Shown here: positions 56,730 to 64,000 of the stretch, in pieces
How positions within the stretch are numbered: the first letter of the stretch is position 1
Layout of the letters: each line of letters starts with the position of its first letter
NCBI GenBank assembly: GCA_964525675.1
Contig: CAZGJW010000002.1
Coordinates: 41,846 to 105,845, forward strand
Length of the DNA stretch: 64,000 bases
Reading direction: 5' to 3'
Source: CAYSRJ01 sp964525675
GTDB taxonomy: Bacteria; Spirochaetota; B62-G9; DRHN01
Position numbers and translations under genes: made by a program
The notes under the pieces: model-generated
Told to the model about the DNA's origin: nothing
Databases searched by the model: none
What the model saw: only the letters and a program-made list of their open reading frames with translations

Positions 56730-57007
56730 TGGAAGAGGACAATGCAGAGGTATTGATATTAGGGTGCACCATTGAGTTCGGGTTTCACGAAAAGATGCAG
56801 GATGCTCTCGGCGTTCCGGTAATAGATGCGGTGCTTGCCCCGTTCAAGTTAGCCGAGATGCTCGCGGATACTGCAGGAAGGTTCTCCTGGTACCCGGGCA
56901 GGAAGTGGGGGAGTGAGGAGCCGCCGCTTGATGAGATCAAAGAGTGGGGCCTGTTTAAAAACTTACAATCTGTGGGAAACTTTCTGAAGCACAACGATAT
57001 ACCCTGA
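56729..57007 (+). CDS. Truncated Asp/Glu/hydantoin racemase-like protein (C-terminal part only)
   Basis: The 92-residue frame EVLILGCTIEFGFHEKMQDALGVPVIDAVLAPFKLAEML matches the C-terminal half of Asp/Glu/hydantoin racemases, whose second catalytic cysteine lies in this LGCT motif. The N-terminal half with the first cysteine is absent. The GTG overlaps the hyuB stop by one base, so it would be translated with hyuB. Racemases in hydantoinase operons normally have about 240 residues, so this is either a decayed gene or a small retained fragment. I favour decay. Confidence 0.55.
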   Translation: MEEDNAEVLILGCTIEFGFHEKMQDALGVPVIDAVLAPFKLAEMLADTAGRFSWYPGRKWGSEEPPLDEIKEWGLFKNLQSVGNFLKHNDIP

Positions 57008-57038
57008 CCCGGACAACCGCTATCGGGCGGAACAAAGG

Positions 57039-57554
57039 CTATAAAGAACAGGGCAGGGTGAAGTTGAATCCCAATACGATATCCGGCCACAAATAGGGGA
57101 TAAAGCAGAGTATTCGAATAGGTCGGATCACGTCCTTACCCGGCTCGAAAAAAAGAGGAAAGCCTGCGCCCAACCTGAAATCCATGCTGAAGTTGTCTGT
57201 GAAACGGTAGCCGCCTGCCAGGGATGCCCCAAATGAGACCATTGCTGCTTCCAATGTCATCGGTGCGGCTGCCGTGGGCATACCCAGGAGTATATTAAGC
57301 CGGTAACGATGATCCTCCGGCAACAGATAGATAACATAGAAAGCGTCGGCCAGGAGCAGGCCGTAGAATGCAGCCCCAACATCAGCCTTTACACCTCTGT
57401 TATTGTTAAAGCGGGACTCCAGCCCAAGACGAATGCCCAGAAACATGTCACAGCTTACGCTGAGAAGGGTATCAGCCGCCATGACAGGGAGACTCGAAAT
57501 GAAGAGCAGATTAAGAATCGTCAACACTATCAGAAGTTTTTTCGTTTTCAGCAC
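57039..57554 (-). CDS. Small secreted outer-membrane beta-barrel-like protein
   Basis: The 171-residue product has a signal peptide (basic MLKTKK, hydrophobic run, cleavage near VMA-ADT). The mature part has alternating strands (LSVSCDMFLGIRLGLESRF, SFGASLAGGYRFTDNFSMDFRLGAGFPLFF), with glycine- and aromatic-rich turns ending GFNFTLPCSL. This is typical of an 8-stranded outer-membrane barrel, although no named family is recognised. It lies in the same direction as the small frames at 57564-57949 and could belong to a group of surface proteins. Function unknown. Confidence 0.6.
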   Translation of the reverse strand: MLKTKKLLIVLTILNLLFISSLPVMAADTLLSVSCDMFLGIRLGLESRFNNNRGVKADVGAAFYGLLLADAFYVIYLLPEDHRYRLNILLGMPTAAAPMTLEAAMVSFGASLAGGYRFTDNFSMDFRLGAGFPLFFEPGKDVIRPIRILCFIPYLWPDIVLGFNFTLPCSL

Positions 57555-57563
57555 AGAAATTGC

Positions 57564-57806
57564 CTATTTGATGGTAATAACCCTCTCTTCGGCAGAGACC
57601 CCAATAGAAGCCGAGCCGTTCGCGTTGTTGAACATACACTTGCAGGTGTATGACCCGCTTACCGATATATCGAGCGTTGAGCTCAGTGTGTAGAGCTTGC
57701 CGTCAAGATAGTTGGTATCGGATGTGTCGGCTTCAGTCATGCTGAAGCGCTCCGGCACAGGTTCCTCTGTTGAACCGCTCGAGCAGCCGGTGAATACTGC
57801 TGCTGG
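57564..57806 (-). pseudogene. Possible decayed lipoprotein-like frame
   Basis: On the minus strand the frame reads AAVFTGCSSGSTEEPVPERF and then continues SMTEADTSDTNYLDGKLYTL to VITIK. The VFTGC is a lipobox-like motif, followed by a Ser/Glu-rich tether. A stop codon at 57807-57809 lies just before it, with no start codon for a signal peptide. The upstream signal-peptide-like frame (57737-57949) is in another frame. A frameshift between the two is possible but the distance is longer than usual. ATG 57758 could start a shorter protein. Confidence 0.35.
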
Positions 57807-57949
57807 TTAACGGTATTATTCGGACGCAAATCATTCATATACACATCCGCATTGACCGCCCTGTTCCATATAAATCCTGACCCAACGCATATTACTGTAA
57901 AAAATACCACAAACAGCCGTAACGTTACGTTCGCCTTATCCCTGTGCAT
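57737..57949 (-). CDS. Small protein with signal sequence, unknown function
   Basis: ATG at 57949 (minus strand) has AGGTGA 6 bases upstream and gives 70 residues: MHRDKANVTLRLFVVFFTVI and then a hydrophobic run to VGSGFIW, then NADVYMNDLRPNNTVNQQQY. It looks like a secretion signal followed by a short polar tail. It overlaps the lipoprotein-like frame above in another phase. It may be the 5' part of one frameshifted gene, or a genuine small protein. Confidence 0.35.
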   Translation of the reverse strand: MHRDKANVTLRLFVVFFTVICVGSGFIWNRAVNADVYMNDLRPNNTVNQQQYSPAARAVQQRNLCRSASA

Positions 57950-58404
57950 ATTTTTCACCTGTTGATACTGTATTTGCATGGCATCCTTTTTCATTAACAG
58001 GCTGACGCACAACCGTTTTCCGCTGTACGAGATATTCGATGCGAAGCTGCATTGGAAAGGTCATGTGCCCGCGGTACTAACTTATTCCGGAAGAAATCTT
58101 TCTAATTCAAATCATTTTAAAGGAATTAATGCCATTTTGTCAAGAAACATTTTGTTTATCAAGTGCTATCTCGGTAATAAATGCCCGGGGAAAACCGGCA
58201 ACTTGTACCAGGATTTTTATTTCAACTCACTATACTGATGCAGATCGCCGGGTAGAAATCATTCTGCAGGTGTTTATTGGAACATTTTGCTGTTGAAAGT
58301 TCACATACCTGTTTTTAATGAATGATTCACTGTGTTCGCGGCTTTGAAGGGGTGAGCCTTAACCGGGAAGTTTTGTGTTCGGATAATGCCGCAGGTAAGC
58401 GACT
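57950..58404. other. Intergenic region with no recognised gene
   Basis: These 455 bases are AT-rich. An 86-codon plus-strand frame (57978-58238) has no SD or recognisable content and is probably not a gene. No repeats of the families described were found with confidence. Confidence 0.5.
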
Positions 58405-58716
58405 TTACACCAGCTCGTATACCTCATAGCCCATTGTGCCGGGAACGACGAGCGAATCGAACTTCGCCGACCATTTCTTCGTTTCCTGGGTTTCGGTCAG
58501 TCGGAGGGTCCACGCCTCCTCGTAATCGACGAAGCTCACAAACTCGTATTCGCGTATTATTTCAGGTGCTCCGGGTGAGGCGAGTTTTCGAACGTACATA
58601 CGCACAGCTCGCGGGATGCCCTCCTTTTCGAGAATATCGTCCCGCTCTTTGAGAAGCTTTAAGGCCTCCTGCCGCCTGCCCCGCTGAATGATCATCGATA
58701 CCCGTACCACTATCAT
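58405..58716 (-). CDS. Small dimeric alpha/beta-barrel-like protein (NIPSNAP/ABM style), unknown function
   Basis: The 103-residue product starts MIVVRVSMIIQRGRRQEALK and contains MYVRKLASPGAPEIIREYEFVSFVDYEEAWTLRLTETQETKKW. The strand-helix-strand plan with FVSFVDYEEAW resembles ferredoxin-like dimeric barrel domains such as NIPSNAP or EthD. The match is by fold pattern only. A start ATG follows AAGGGGG. No neighbour gives a functional clue. Confidence 0.55.
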   Translation of the reverse strand: MIVVRVSMIIQRGRRQEALKLLKERDDILEKEGIPRAVRMYVRKLASPGAPEIIREYEFVSFVDYEEAWTLRLTETQETKKWSAKFDSLVVPGTMGYEVYELV

Positions 58717-58812
58717 TTGTTTTCCCCCTTGCAGTATGTAAAAATTTATGTATATGAAATGCCGCTGGTGAGCGGTATACCACAGGCATATAATACACAG
58801 GCACTAATAGCA

Positions 58813-58839
58813 TTATTCGAACGCGGAGCGTCCGAATAA
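58813..58839. repeat. Repeat family 3 hairpin upstream of msrB
   Basis: TTATTCGAACGC (58813-58824) and GCGTCCGAATAA (58828-58839) pair with one mismatch around GGA. It resembles the hairpins at 28156 and 40515. Confidence 0.55.
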
Positions 58840-58993
58840 CAACCCGCGCCTATATTATGGGAACAGTCGCCTTACATTGTATCGCATCTGACCATAAATT
58901 ACCATGTGCATGATTTTACAAGAAAGAAAACAGTGCCCCAATAACTAGAGCGTTAAAGGACCTCTGGTCTTTTGAATTTTGGACATTTCACAA

Positions 58994-59024
58994 TTGAGTG
59001 TTTACTGTCAGCTGATTTTATAAT
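58994..59024 (+). promoter_or_regulatory. Promoter of msrB, predicted near-leaderless
   Basis: A perfect TATAAT at 59019-59024 has TTGAGT (58994-58999) 19 bases upstream. Transcription would start about 59031, 5 bases before the ATG at 59036. No SD is present. Confidence 0.5.
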
Positions 59025-59035
59025 ATATTTGTTAT

Positions 59036-59626
59036 ATGAATAGTAAGATATTAATCAATGGATGTGCAGCCATATTGCTTCTGCTATCAGGGGCGGGTAT
59101 GGCGCATGCGCAATCAGGGGACCAGATGAAAAAGATGGGGTTTTCGGACTTACATATACGAAATGCTAAGGACGCTGAGCTGGAGTACACGATCGTCCTC
59201 ACGGATGAACAGTGGCGCGAACGGCTCACGCCTTTTCAGTACTCCGTGTTACGGAAAAAAGGTACCGAACGGGCCTTTACCGGAGAATACTACAACGAGC
59301 ATGAAAAGGGGACCTATTATTCGGCTGCGACCGGGCAGCCTCTTTTCAGTTCCAATGCAAAGTTCGATTCGGGAACAGGCTGGCCGAGCTTCTACGAGCC
59401 TGTAAGCCCGGATGCCGTTGTCCTTATCGAGGACCGGAGCCTTTTTGGAGTGCGTATCGAGGTGCTCGACAGCTCGAGCGGGTCTCATCTCGGCCATGTG
59501 TTTCCGGACGGACCGGCTCCGACCGGGCTTCGGTACTGCATAAACTCCGCCTCGCTCATCTTCGTACTCGAGGGTGCCGAGCCGCCTCAAATCGTCAGAG
59601 ACTACCTGGAGAAGCACGGGAAGTAG
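59036..59626 (+). CDS. msrB: Exported peptide-methionine (R)-S-oxide reductase
   Basis: MsrB repairs methionine-R-sulfoxide. The 196-residue protein has a signal peptide (MNSKILINGCAAILLLLSGA, cleavage near AHA-QSG), so it should act in the periplasm. The catalytic domain has LTDEQWRERLTPFQYSVLRKKGTERAFTGEYY, SGTGWPSFYEP, and the nucleophile in GLRYCINSASL. The two CxxC zinc pairs of many MsrB are absent (TYYSAATGQPLF where C-x-x-C is usual), so it is a zinc-free form. No MsrA is adjacent. No SD precedes the ATG, in line with the near-leaderless promoter. Confidence 0.92.
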   Translation: MNSKILINGCAAILLLLSGAGMAHAQSGDQMKKMGFSDLHIRNAKDAELEYTIVLTDEQWRERLTPFQYSVLRKKGTERAFTGEYYNEHEKGTYYSAATGQPLFSSNAKFDSGTGWPSFYEPVSPDAVVLIEDRSLFGVRIEVLDSSSGSHLGHVFPDGPAPTGLRYCINSASLIFVLEGAEPPQIVRDYLEKHGK

Positions 59627-59728
59627 CACCGCCTTCAACCAGCATGTTCTTGTGCCCCAAAACGAAGGTTTTTAAGGGAGCCGCGAGCGCTCAACCGAAT
59701 CTGTGTATCGACTCCTGTTTGTGCAAGC

Positions 59729-62698
59729 TCAGACTGGTTTGTAAATAAGCGACACGCTTTTCCTGCCGTCCATCTTTGCGATGCAGGGCTTTTCTGTGCG
59801 GACATGCACGAAGTGTTTCGTTTTATGTGCTGATTTCTGCTCCGTCAGCCAGTTCCAGTCGATAAAATCCTCAGCAGAACGCCACGGGATGTCAAAATAG
59901 CCGATGTTCATGGAGGTCACATTGTGGAAGAAGTGTGATCCCAGAGACGGGTCCACGTGAAAATCCTGAAGCTCGACCTCCACGATGATGCGCGCCTTTG
60001 AAATATGAGACCAGTTGACCGGAATGCCGAGCCATCGGTCGGTGCTGCCCCACCGCCCGGGACCGATCAGAATGTAGCGCCGTTTTTCCTTCTTCATAAT
60101 ATCATTCAGGTAGTCAAGCTCATCTATCATCTCGAGTGTTTTTGACCGATCGAATTTGTCGATATCTACATAGACGATATCATAGAGCTCCCCGGCTTTG
60201 CCGTTGCCGACTGATCTGTTGGTGTACAGCAGCAGATCATTCCGGTTGATCCTGGACAGGTCGAGGTTGTACTCCTCGAGATTTCCTAAAAGCGGTTTTA
60301 TCTGAAGAACGTAAAAGCTCGGTTTGCCGGTGCCGTTTTTATTCAGGTTGACGGCAAACTCTATCTCGACCGGGGTTCCCATGGCGTTCTTGATGATTTC
60401 GAGCATCTCCCTGAGTAAATGTGCCATGGGAAAGAAATCGTATTTCAGGATATGGGCGAAATTTACGACAATCGGTCCATTGACCGCATGGCCCGGCTGA
60501 AGACGGTTGTTTTCGTTGTCCCAGGTAGACACGCAGTACTGGAATAATTCGTCTCTCTCTCCCTCGATAATGGGGAGTCGTGCAAGGGTTGCAGCGTCTC
60601 CCTGTGACAGATTGATATTTTTTTTCTCCAGATTGAGCGCGTAAAAACTATCCTGTGAAAACGAAAGCTGGTCTTCAGGCGAAATAAATTCCAGTTTCGG
60701 AGAGTAGGGGCAAAACCGGTAGGCTTTTTCACCGTCTATTACGTGCCTTCCGAGGCCGTATGCGATAACGGCGATACCATCTTCCGGTTTGAGATATTCG
60801 ACCGGGTAGTAGTTGTACGACTGTGCCACACCCGAGATGTGTGGGTAATAGTATGCTCCGTGCTGATTTCCCACGACAGCCTGGATTAACACCGCCATCT
60901 TCTCCTCTCCGACCTTGTAATTGATTGCGTCGAAGTAGGCGCGCGCGGTTTTGGAGAACACTGAAACGTATACGAGTTTTACCGCCTCCTCCAGGTGCCG
61001 AAACCGTATCTGCGGATCCGGGTGGTTGTTCGGCAGCAGGTAGGTGTCGTAGATACCGGAGAAGGGCTGTGAGAGTGAATCCTCGAACATGCCGGAAGAA
61101 CGGATGGAAAGCGGACTGTGCACATTTTCAAGAAAACGCAAAAGTCGTTTCTTCAGCCCTTCCGACAATTCGGCCTCGAGAAACCGCCGTTTGACTTCCT
61201 GGTATCCCTCGTCTCTTATGAGCAGGTCTGAGAGGTTGTTGCTTTCTACGAAGTAGTCATACCCTTCTGTTCCGATTACTGCTGTCCGGGGTATGCGGAT
61301 GTGCGTATCCTGAACGATCTCTTCGAGATTGCAATTCTGGGTCAGCATGTGCAGAAACGCCATACCGCGCCCCTTGCCGCCGAGTGAGCCCTCGGCAAGA
61401 CGCAGCACGTGATTCTCTTCGCTCATGAGAGAGGGGTCGAAATAGATGACCCGCCCGCGGATTTTGCTCTCCTGTACTTTCTGAAATACCCCTATGAGGT
61501 GTTCCCTGAAGTCTGCAAAGCTCGGAAAATCACTCACCTGTATCGGCTGTATGTTTTTAGCAATCTGAATTTCACCCCGTGCCATGAGCCAGCCTGAAAA
61601 ATGATTTCTATTGGCATGATAGACGAGGGATTCATCGGGGACTGTGGAGAGGAGCTGTTTGAACTCCGCCATGGATTGAGCGCGGGCAATGGATTTGCCG
61701 TTTTTGTCGCGAAAGATAAAATCTCCGAATCCGAGATGATTGAAAATGAAATCAGTCAGATCGCGTGAAAGGCTTTCGGAGTTCTTATTAAGAAAACTCG
61801 AACGATGCCTGTACGCAACAGTTTCGTTTAACGGATCCGATGATTGAATGAGTGTAGGAATATCCCCGACCACCTTCCTGCAGTAGTCTATGAGCATGAT
61901 GCCCGCCTGTTCATCCTTTACGCCATTTCTCGGAAAGGAGATGTCGGTAATAAGACACAGAAGGTAGTCGCTGTACTCATTTACAATCTTCAGAGCCTCC
62001 TCATAGGTTTCAGCCATGAGCACCTTCGGCCTGGTACGCATGCGGAGGAGTTTTTTCATCTCGTCGAGATGCTCATCAGCAATTATACGCTGGGTCTGTT
62101 TCATGATTTCGGTGTACAGAGTTGGAAGATAGCTCGAGTAGTAGCGGATGGAATCTTCGACGAGGAGTATGACACGAACGAGCCCGATCTTTGTGTCCTT
62201 GACGGCATTTATCTTGTCTTCGATGTACTTGGTCATCGCAAGAAAGATCTTGGAATCACTATTCCACACAAATATTTTATCCAGATACCTGAGGCGGTCG
62301 TCTCGATCAGAAATGAGGCTGAGCTCCGTATTGTCGTTGAGAAGCAGCAGTATTGGTATAGACGGGTATTGTTCCTTTATCTGTTTTCCGAGCTCGAACG
62401 GTGATATCTCGTCTATTCGCATGGTAAGAATAACCATATCGAAGGAACGGATCTTCAGTATTTCAAGAGCTTCCTCACCGTATGCGACACTCGTAATGCG
62501 GGGAGCATTGGAAAGGTTGAGCTGGTAGTACTCGCCGAAGATTTTCTCGGTAAGCTTGTCCTCCTCTTCCAGAATAAAGGCGTCGTATATGGAGGCGACC
62601 AGGAGGATCTCCCTTACACGAAACTGCATCAACTCGTGATAGATCTCCTGGTCGGTTTTATTCTGTTTTATCAGCTCTGACAGTTTTTGTTTAAACAT
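59729..62698 (-). CDS. PEP/pyruvate-binding (PPDK-N) protein with two N-terminal receiver-like domains
   Basis: The 989-residue protein begins with two response-regulator-like folds. In the first (about 28-160) the phosphoacceptor position is threonine (MVILTMRID, Thr92), so it is degenerate. In the second (about 175-320) the acid pocket ILLVEDS (Glu181, Asp182) and the acceptor Asp252 in ITDISFP are present. From about residue 400 a PPDK/PEP synthase-type nucleotide-binding domain appears (EGSLGGKGRGMAFLHML, LSIRSSGMFEDSLSQPFSGIYDTYL). The swivelling phosphohistidine domain and the PEP barrel are absent, so it cannot be a complete PEP synthase. It may sense or phosphorylate through a partner. 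Alone on the minus strand, it follows the glutamate dehydrogenase gene. Confidence 0.8.
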   Translation of the reverse strand: MFKQKLSELIKQNKTDQEIYHELMQFRVREILLVASIYDAFILEEEDKLTEKIFGEYYQLNLSNAPRITSVAYGEEALEILKIRSFDMVILTMRIDEISPFELGKQIKEQYPSIPILLLLNDNTELSLISDRDDRLRYLDKIFVWNSDSKIFLAMTKYIEDKINAVKDTKIGLVRVILLVEDSIRYYSSYLPTLYTEIMKQTQRIIADEHLDEMKKLLRMRTRPKVLMAETYEEALKIVNEYSDYLLCLITDISFPRNGVKDEQAGIMLIDYCRKVVGDIPTLIQSSDPLNETVAYRHRSSFLNKNSESLSRDLTDFIFNHLGFGDFIFRDKNGKSIARAQSMAEFKQLLSTVPDESLVYHANRNHFSGWLMARGEIQIAKNIQPIQVSDFPSFADFREHLIGVFQKVQESKIRGRVIYFDPSLMSEENHVLRLAEGSLGGKGRGMAFLHMLTQNCNLEEIVQDTHIRIPRTAVIGTEGYDYFVESNNLSDLLIRDEGYQEVKRRFLEAELSEGLKKRLLRFLENVHSPLSIRSSGMFEDSLSQPFSGIYDTYLLPNNHPDPQIRFRHLEEAVKLVYVSVFSKTARAYFDAINYKVGEEKMAVLIQAVVGNQHGAYYYPHISGVAQSYNYYPVEYLKPEDGIAVIAYGLGRHVIDGEKAYRFCPYSPKLEFISPEDQLSFSQDSFYALNLEKKNINLSQGDAATLARLPIIEGERDELFQYCVSTWDNENNRLQPGHAVNGPIVVNFAHILKYDFFPMAHLLREMLEIIKNAMGTPVEIEFAVNLNKNGTGKPSFYVLQIKPLLGNLEEYNLDLSRINRNDLLLYTNRSVGNGKAGELYDIVYVDIDKFDRSKTLEMIDELDYLNDIMKKEKRRYILIGPGRWGSTDRWLGIPVNWSHISKARIIVEVELQDFHVDPSLGSHFFHNVTSMNIGYFDIPWRSAEDFIDWNWLTEQKSAHKTKHFVHVRTEKPCIAKMDGRKSVSLIYKPV

Positions 62699-62839
62699 TT
62701 TCCCCTGACGCAGCGGGCATAGCCGCGCTCATACCGGCTGTGGTTTGCCGTGCCTCTATATGCTCCTTGATTTATCCGCATAATTGAAAACTCCTGTCGC
62801 CGAATGCTGTGGCGTCATACACCGACAGACGGTTTACTT

Positions 62840-64000
62840 TTATACCAGCCCCTGGTCTAACATCGCGTCCGCCACCTTTCTGAAACCTGCGATATTCGCA
62901 CCGTTTACGTAGTTGTCCGGTGTCCCGTATTCATCCGCAGTCTTACGGCAGTTTGTATGGATATTTGTTATTATCACTCGAAGCTTTTCATCCATTTCCT
63001 CCCTCGACCAGGCTATTCGCATGCTGTTCTGAGACATTTCGAGGCCGGAGCATGCCACACCGCCGGCGTTGGCCGCCTTGCCAGGGCCGAAAAGTACGCA
63101 TTTCGACAAAAACAGCTCCGTTGCATCCAGCGTGCAGGGCATGTTCGCACCCTCCGCCACACAGAAACAGCCGTTTTCCACGAGTGTCTTCGCATCATCG
63201 GCATTCAGCTCGTTCTGGGTCGCACAGGGCAGGGCGACATCGACCTTCGTGAGTTGCCAGGGAGTTTTACCCTCGTAGTAGGTTGCGGATGGATATTTTT
63301 TTACATACTCACGAATCCTTCCACGCCTGATATTCTTCAGGTCCATGACGAAGTTCCATTTCTCCTCGTCGATACCGTCATCGTCAACGACCGTGCCGTT
63401 CGAATCTGAGAGAGTAACCACTTTACCGCCAAGCTGATTGACCTTCTGTGCCGAATACTGGGCGACGTTTCCCGAGGCTGAAATAGCCACCCGCTTGCCT
63501 TCGATGGACTCGCTTCTGGTTTTGAGCATTTCTTCGGCAAAGTAGACCACGCCATATCCGGTTGCCTCAGGACGGATAAAGCTGCCTCCCCAGTCGAGCC
63601 CTTTTCCGGTGAGTACCCCTTCAAACATATTTTTGAGCTTCTTGTACTCGCCGAAAAGAAACCCTATCTCTCTGCCGCCGACACCGATATCTCCTGCCGG
63701 CACGTCGGTGGAAGCGCCAATATGTCGGAAGAGCTCGCTCATGAAGCTCTGGCAGAAACGCATCACCTCGTCGTCTGATTTGCCCTTGGGAGCGAAATCG
63801 CTTCCCCCTTTTCCGCCTCCCATCATAAGGCCGGTGAGACTATTCTTGAATATCTGCTCGAACCCGAGGAACTTCAATATACTGAGGGTCACAGACGGGT
63901 GGAAACGAAGCCCCCCCTTGTACGGGCCGATGGCGTTGTTGAACTGAACCCTGTATCCCCTGTTCAGACGGTAGTTTCCTCTGTCATCCTGCCAGGGCAC
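62840..64000 (-). CDS. gdhA: Glutamate dehydrogenase (5' part beyond the window)
   Basis: The frame is open to the window edge (386 residues shown, first codons missing). It has PWQDDRGNYRLNRGYRVQFNNAIGPYKGGLRFHPSV with the catalytic-site lysines, MMGGGKGGSDFAPKGKSDDEVMRFC, and GDIGVGGREIGFLFGEYKKL. The nucleotide-binding stretch VAISASGNVAQYSAQKVNQLGGKVVTLSDS follows, with EGANMPCTLDATELF. This is the hexameric NADP(H)-type GDH that assimilates ammonia by reductive amination of 2-oxoglutarate. It is upstream of the PEP-binding protein gene on the same strand, with a gap of 141 bases. Confidence 0.96.
   Translation of the reverse strand: MPWQDDRGNYRLNRGYRVQFNNAIGPYKGGLRFHPSVTLSILKFLGFEQIFKNSLTGLMMGGGKGGSDFAPKGKSDDEVMRFCQSFMSELFRHIGASTDVPAGDIGVGGREIGFLFGEYKKLKNMFEGVLTGKGLDWGGSFIRPEATGYGVVYFAEEMLKTRSESIEGKRVAISASGNVAQYSAQKVNQLGGKVVTLSDSNGTVVDDDGIDEEKWNFVMDLKNIRRGRIREYVKKYPSATYYEGKTPWQLTKVDVALPCATQNELNADDAKTLVENGCFCVAEGANMPCTLDATELFLSKCVLFGPGKAANAGGVACSGLEMSQNSMRIAWSREEMDEKLRVIITNIHTNCRKTADEYGTPDNYVNGANIAGFRKVADAMLDQGLV

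Larger units (their letters stand above)
58717..59035. other. Intergenic region before msrB, with a family 3 hairpin
   Basis: These 319 bases contain the GCCGCTGGTGAGCGG module at 58761-58775, the hairpin at 58813-58839, and the msrB promoter at the right end. No gene is visible. Confidence 0.6.

Noticed and set aside
57978..58238. An 86-codon plus-strand frame
   Set aside because: No ribosome-binding site and no recognisable content.

Overview
The window is a gene-dense stretch, roughly half G+C, from a diderm bacterium. An LptD-like outer-membrane assembly protein, an LpxB-like glycosyltransferase, a secreted beta-barrel-like protein and periplasmic HflKC indicate an outer membrane. A biotin-dependent carboxyltransferase set of the methylmalonyl-CoA/pyruvate type and TrpB2 suggest an anaerobic or fermentative lifestyle. 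The mixture (eukaryotic-type UAP, TreT, LptD with a SAP-like segment, sigma-54 regulator beside a NifX-like protein) fits a free-living Spirochaetota member best. That placement is an inference from gene content, not from a marker gene.

Layout. 1-2.5 kb: end of an amidohydrolase, a cold-shock protein, a 299-bp element with terminal inverted repeats, trpS and rpsU. 2.6-8.6 kb: murD, a UDP-sugar pyrophosphorylase, rdgB, a 52-residue membrane protein and an APC transporter fused to two Usp domains. 8.6-9.9 kb: an alpha/beta hydrolase and a lone 2Fe-2S ferredoxin. 10.2-14.2 kb: a carboxyltransferase operon (12S-like subunit, small protein, 5S-like plus biotin carrier). 14.4-20.2 kb: beta-CASP nuclease, K+ channel, and a DUF1638-hydantoinase A fusion. 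20.3-25.3 kb: envelope genes (LptD-like, GT2, LpxB-like). 25.6-32.4 kb: aldo/keto reductase, a FucI/AraA-like isomerase, and a sugar ABC transporter. 32.4-34.1 kb: a trp attenuator and trpB2. 34.3-40.5 kb: cysE, aminotransferase, NifX-like protein, sigma-54 activator, ligA. 40.6-41.5 kb: remnants of at least four genes. 41.5-49.3 kb: dehydrogenase, LsrF-type aldolase, class II aldolase, otsAB, galT, treT. 49.4-57 kb: hflKC, alr, a second hydantoinase operon with a racemase stub. 57-64 kb: small secreted proteins, exported MsrB, a PEP/pyruvate-binding protein with receiver-like domains, and glutamate dehydrogenase cut by the window edge.

The strongest regulatory finding lies before trpB2. A consensus promoter carrying two 16-bp direct repeats is followed by a 21-codon leader peptide with four consecutive Trp codons and two terminators. 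A heptamer is duplicated in the Trp codons and in the terminator arm, so the leader can form mutually exclusive helices, as in classical trp attenuation. The strongest repeat finding is a family of about 155-180 bp present three times (810, 17250, 25389), with conserved inverted-repeat architecture and a compensatory base change. A second, modular repeat family occurs at 2.1, 14.2 and 44.5 kb.

The sugar genes may cooperate: ABC uptake, an isomerase, a dehydrogenase and two aldolases could handle an unidentified sugar, while OtsAB, GalT and TreT connect UDP-glucose to trehalose. These links are inferred from proximity.
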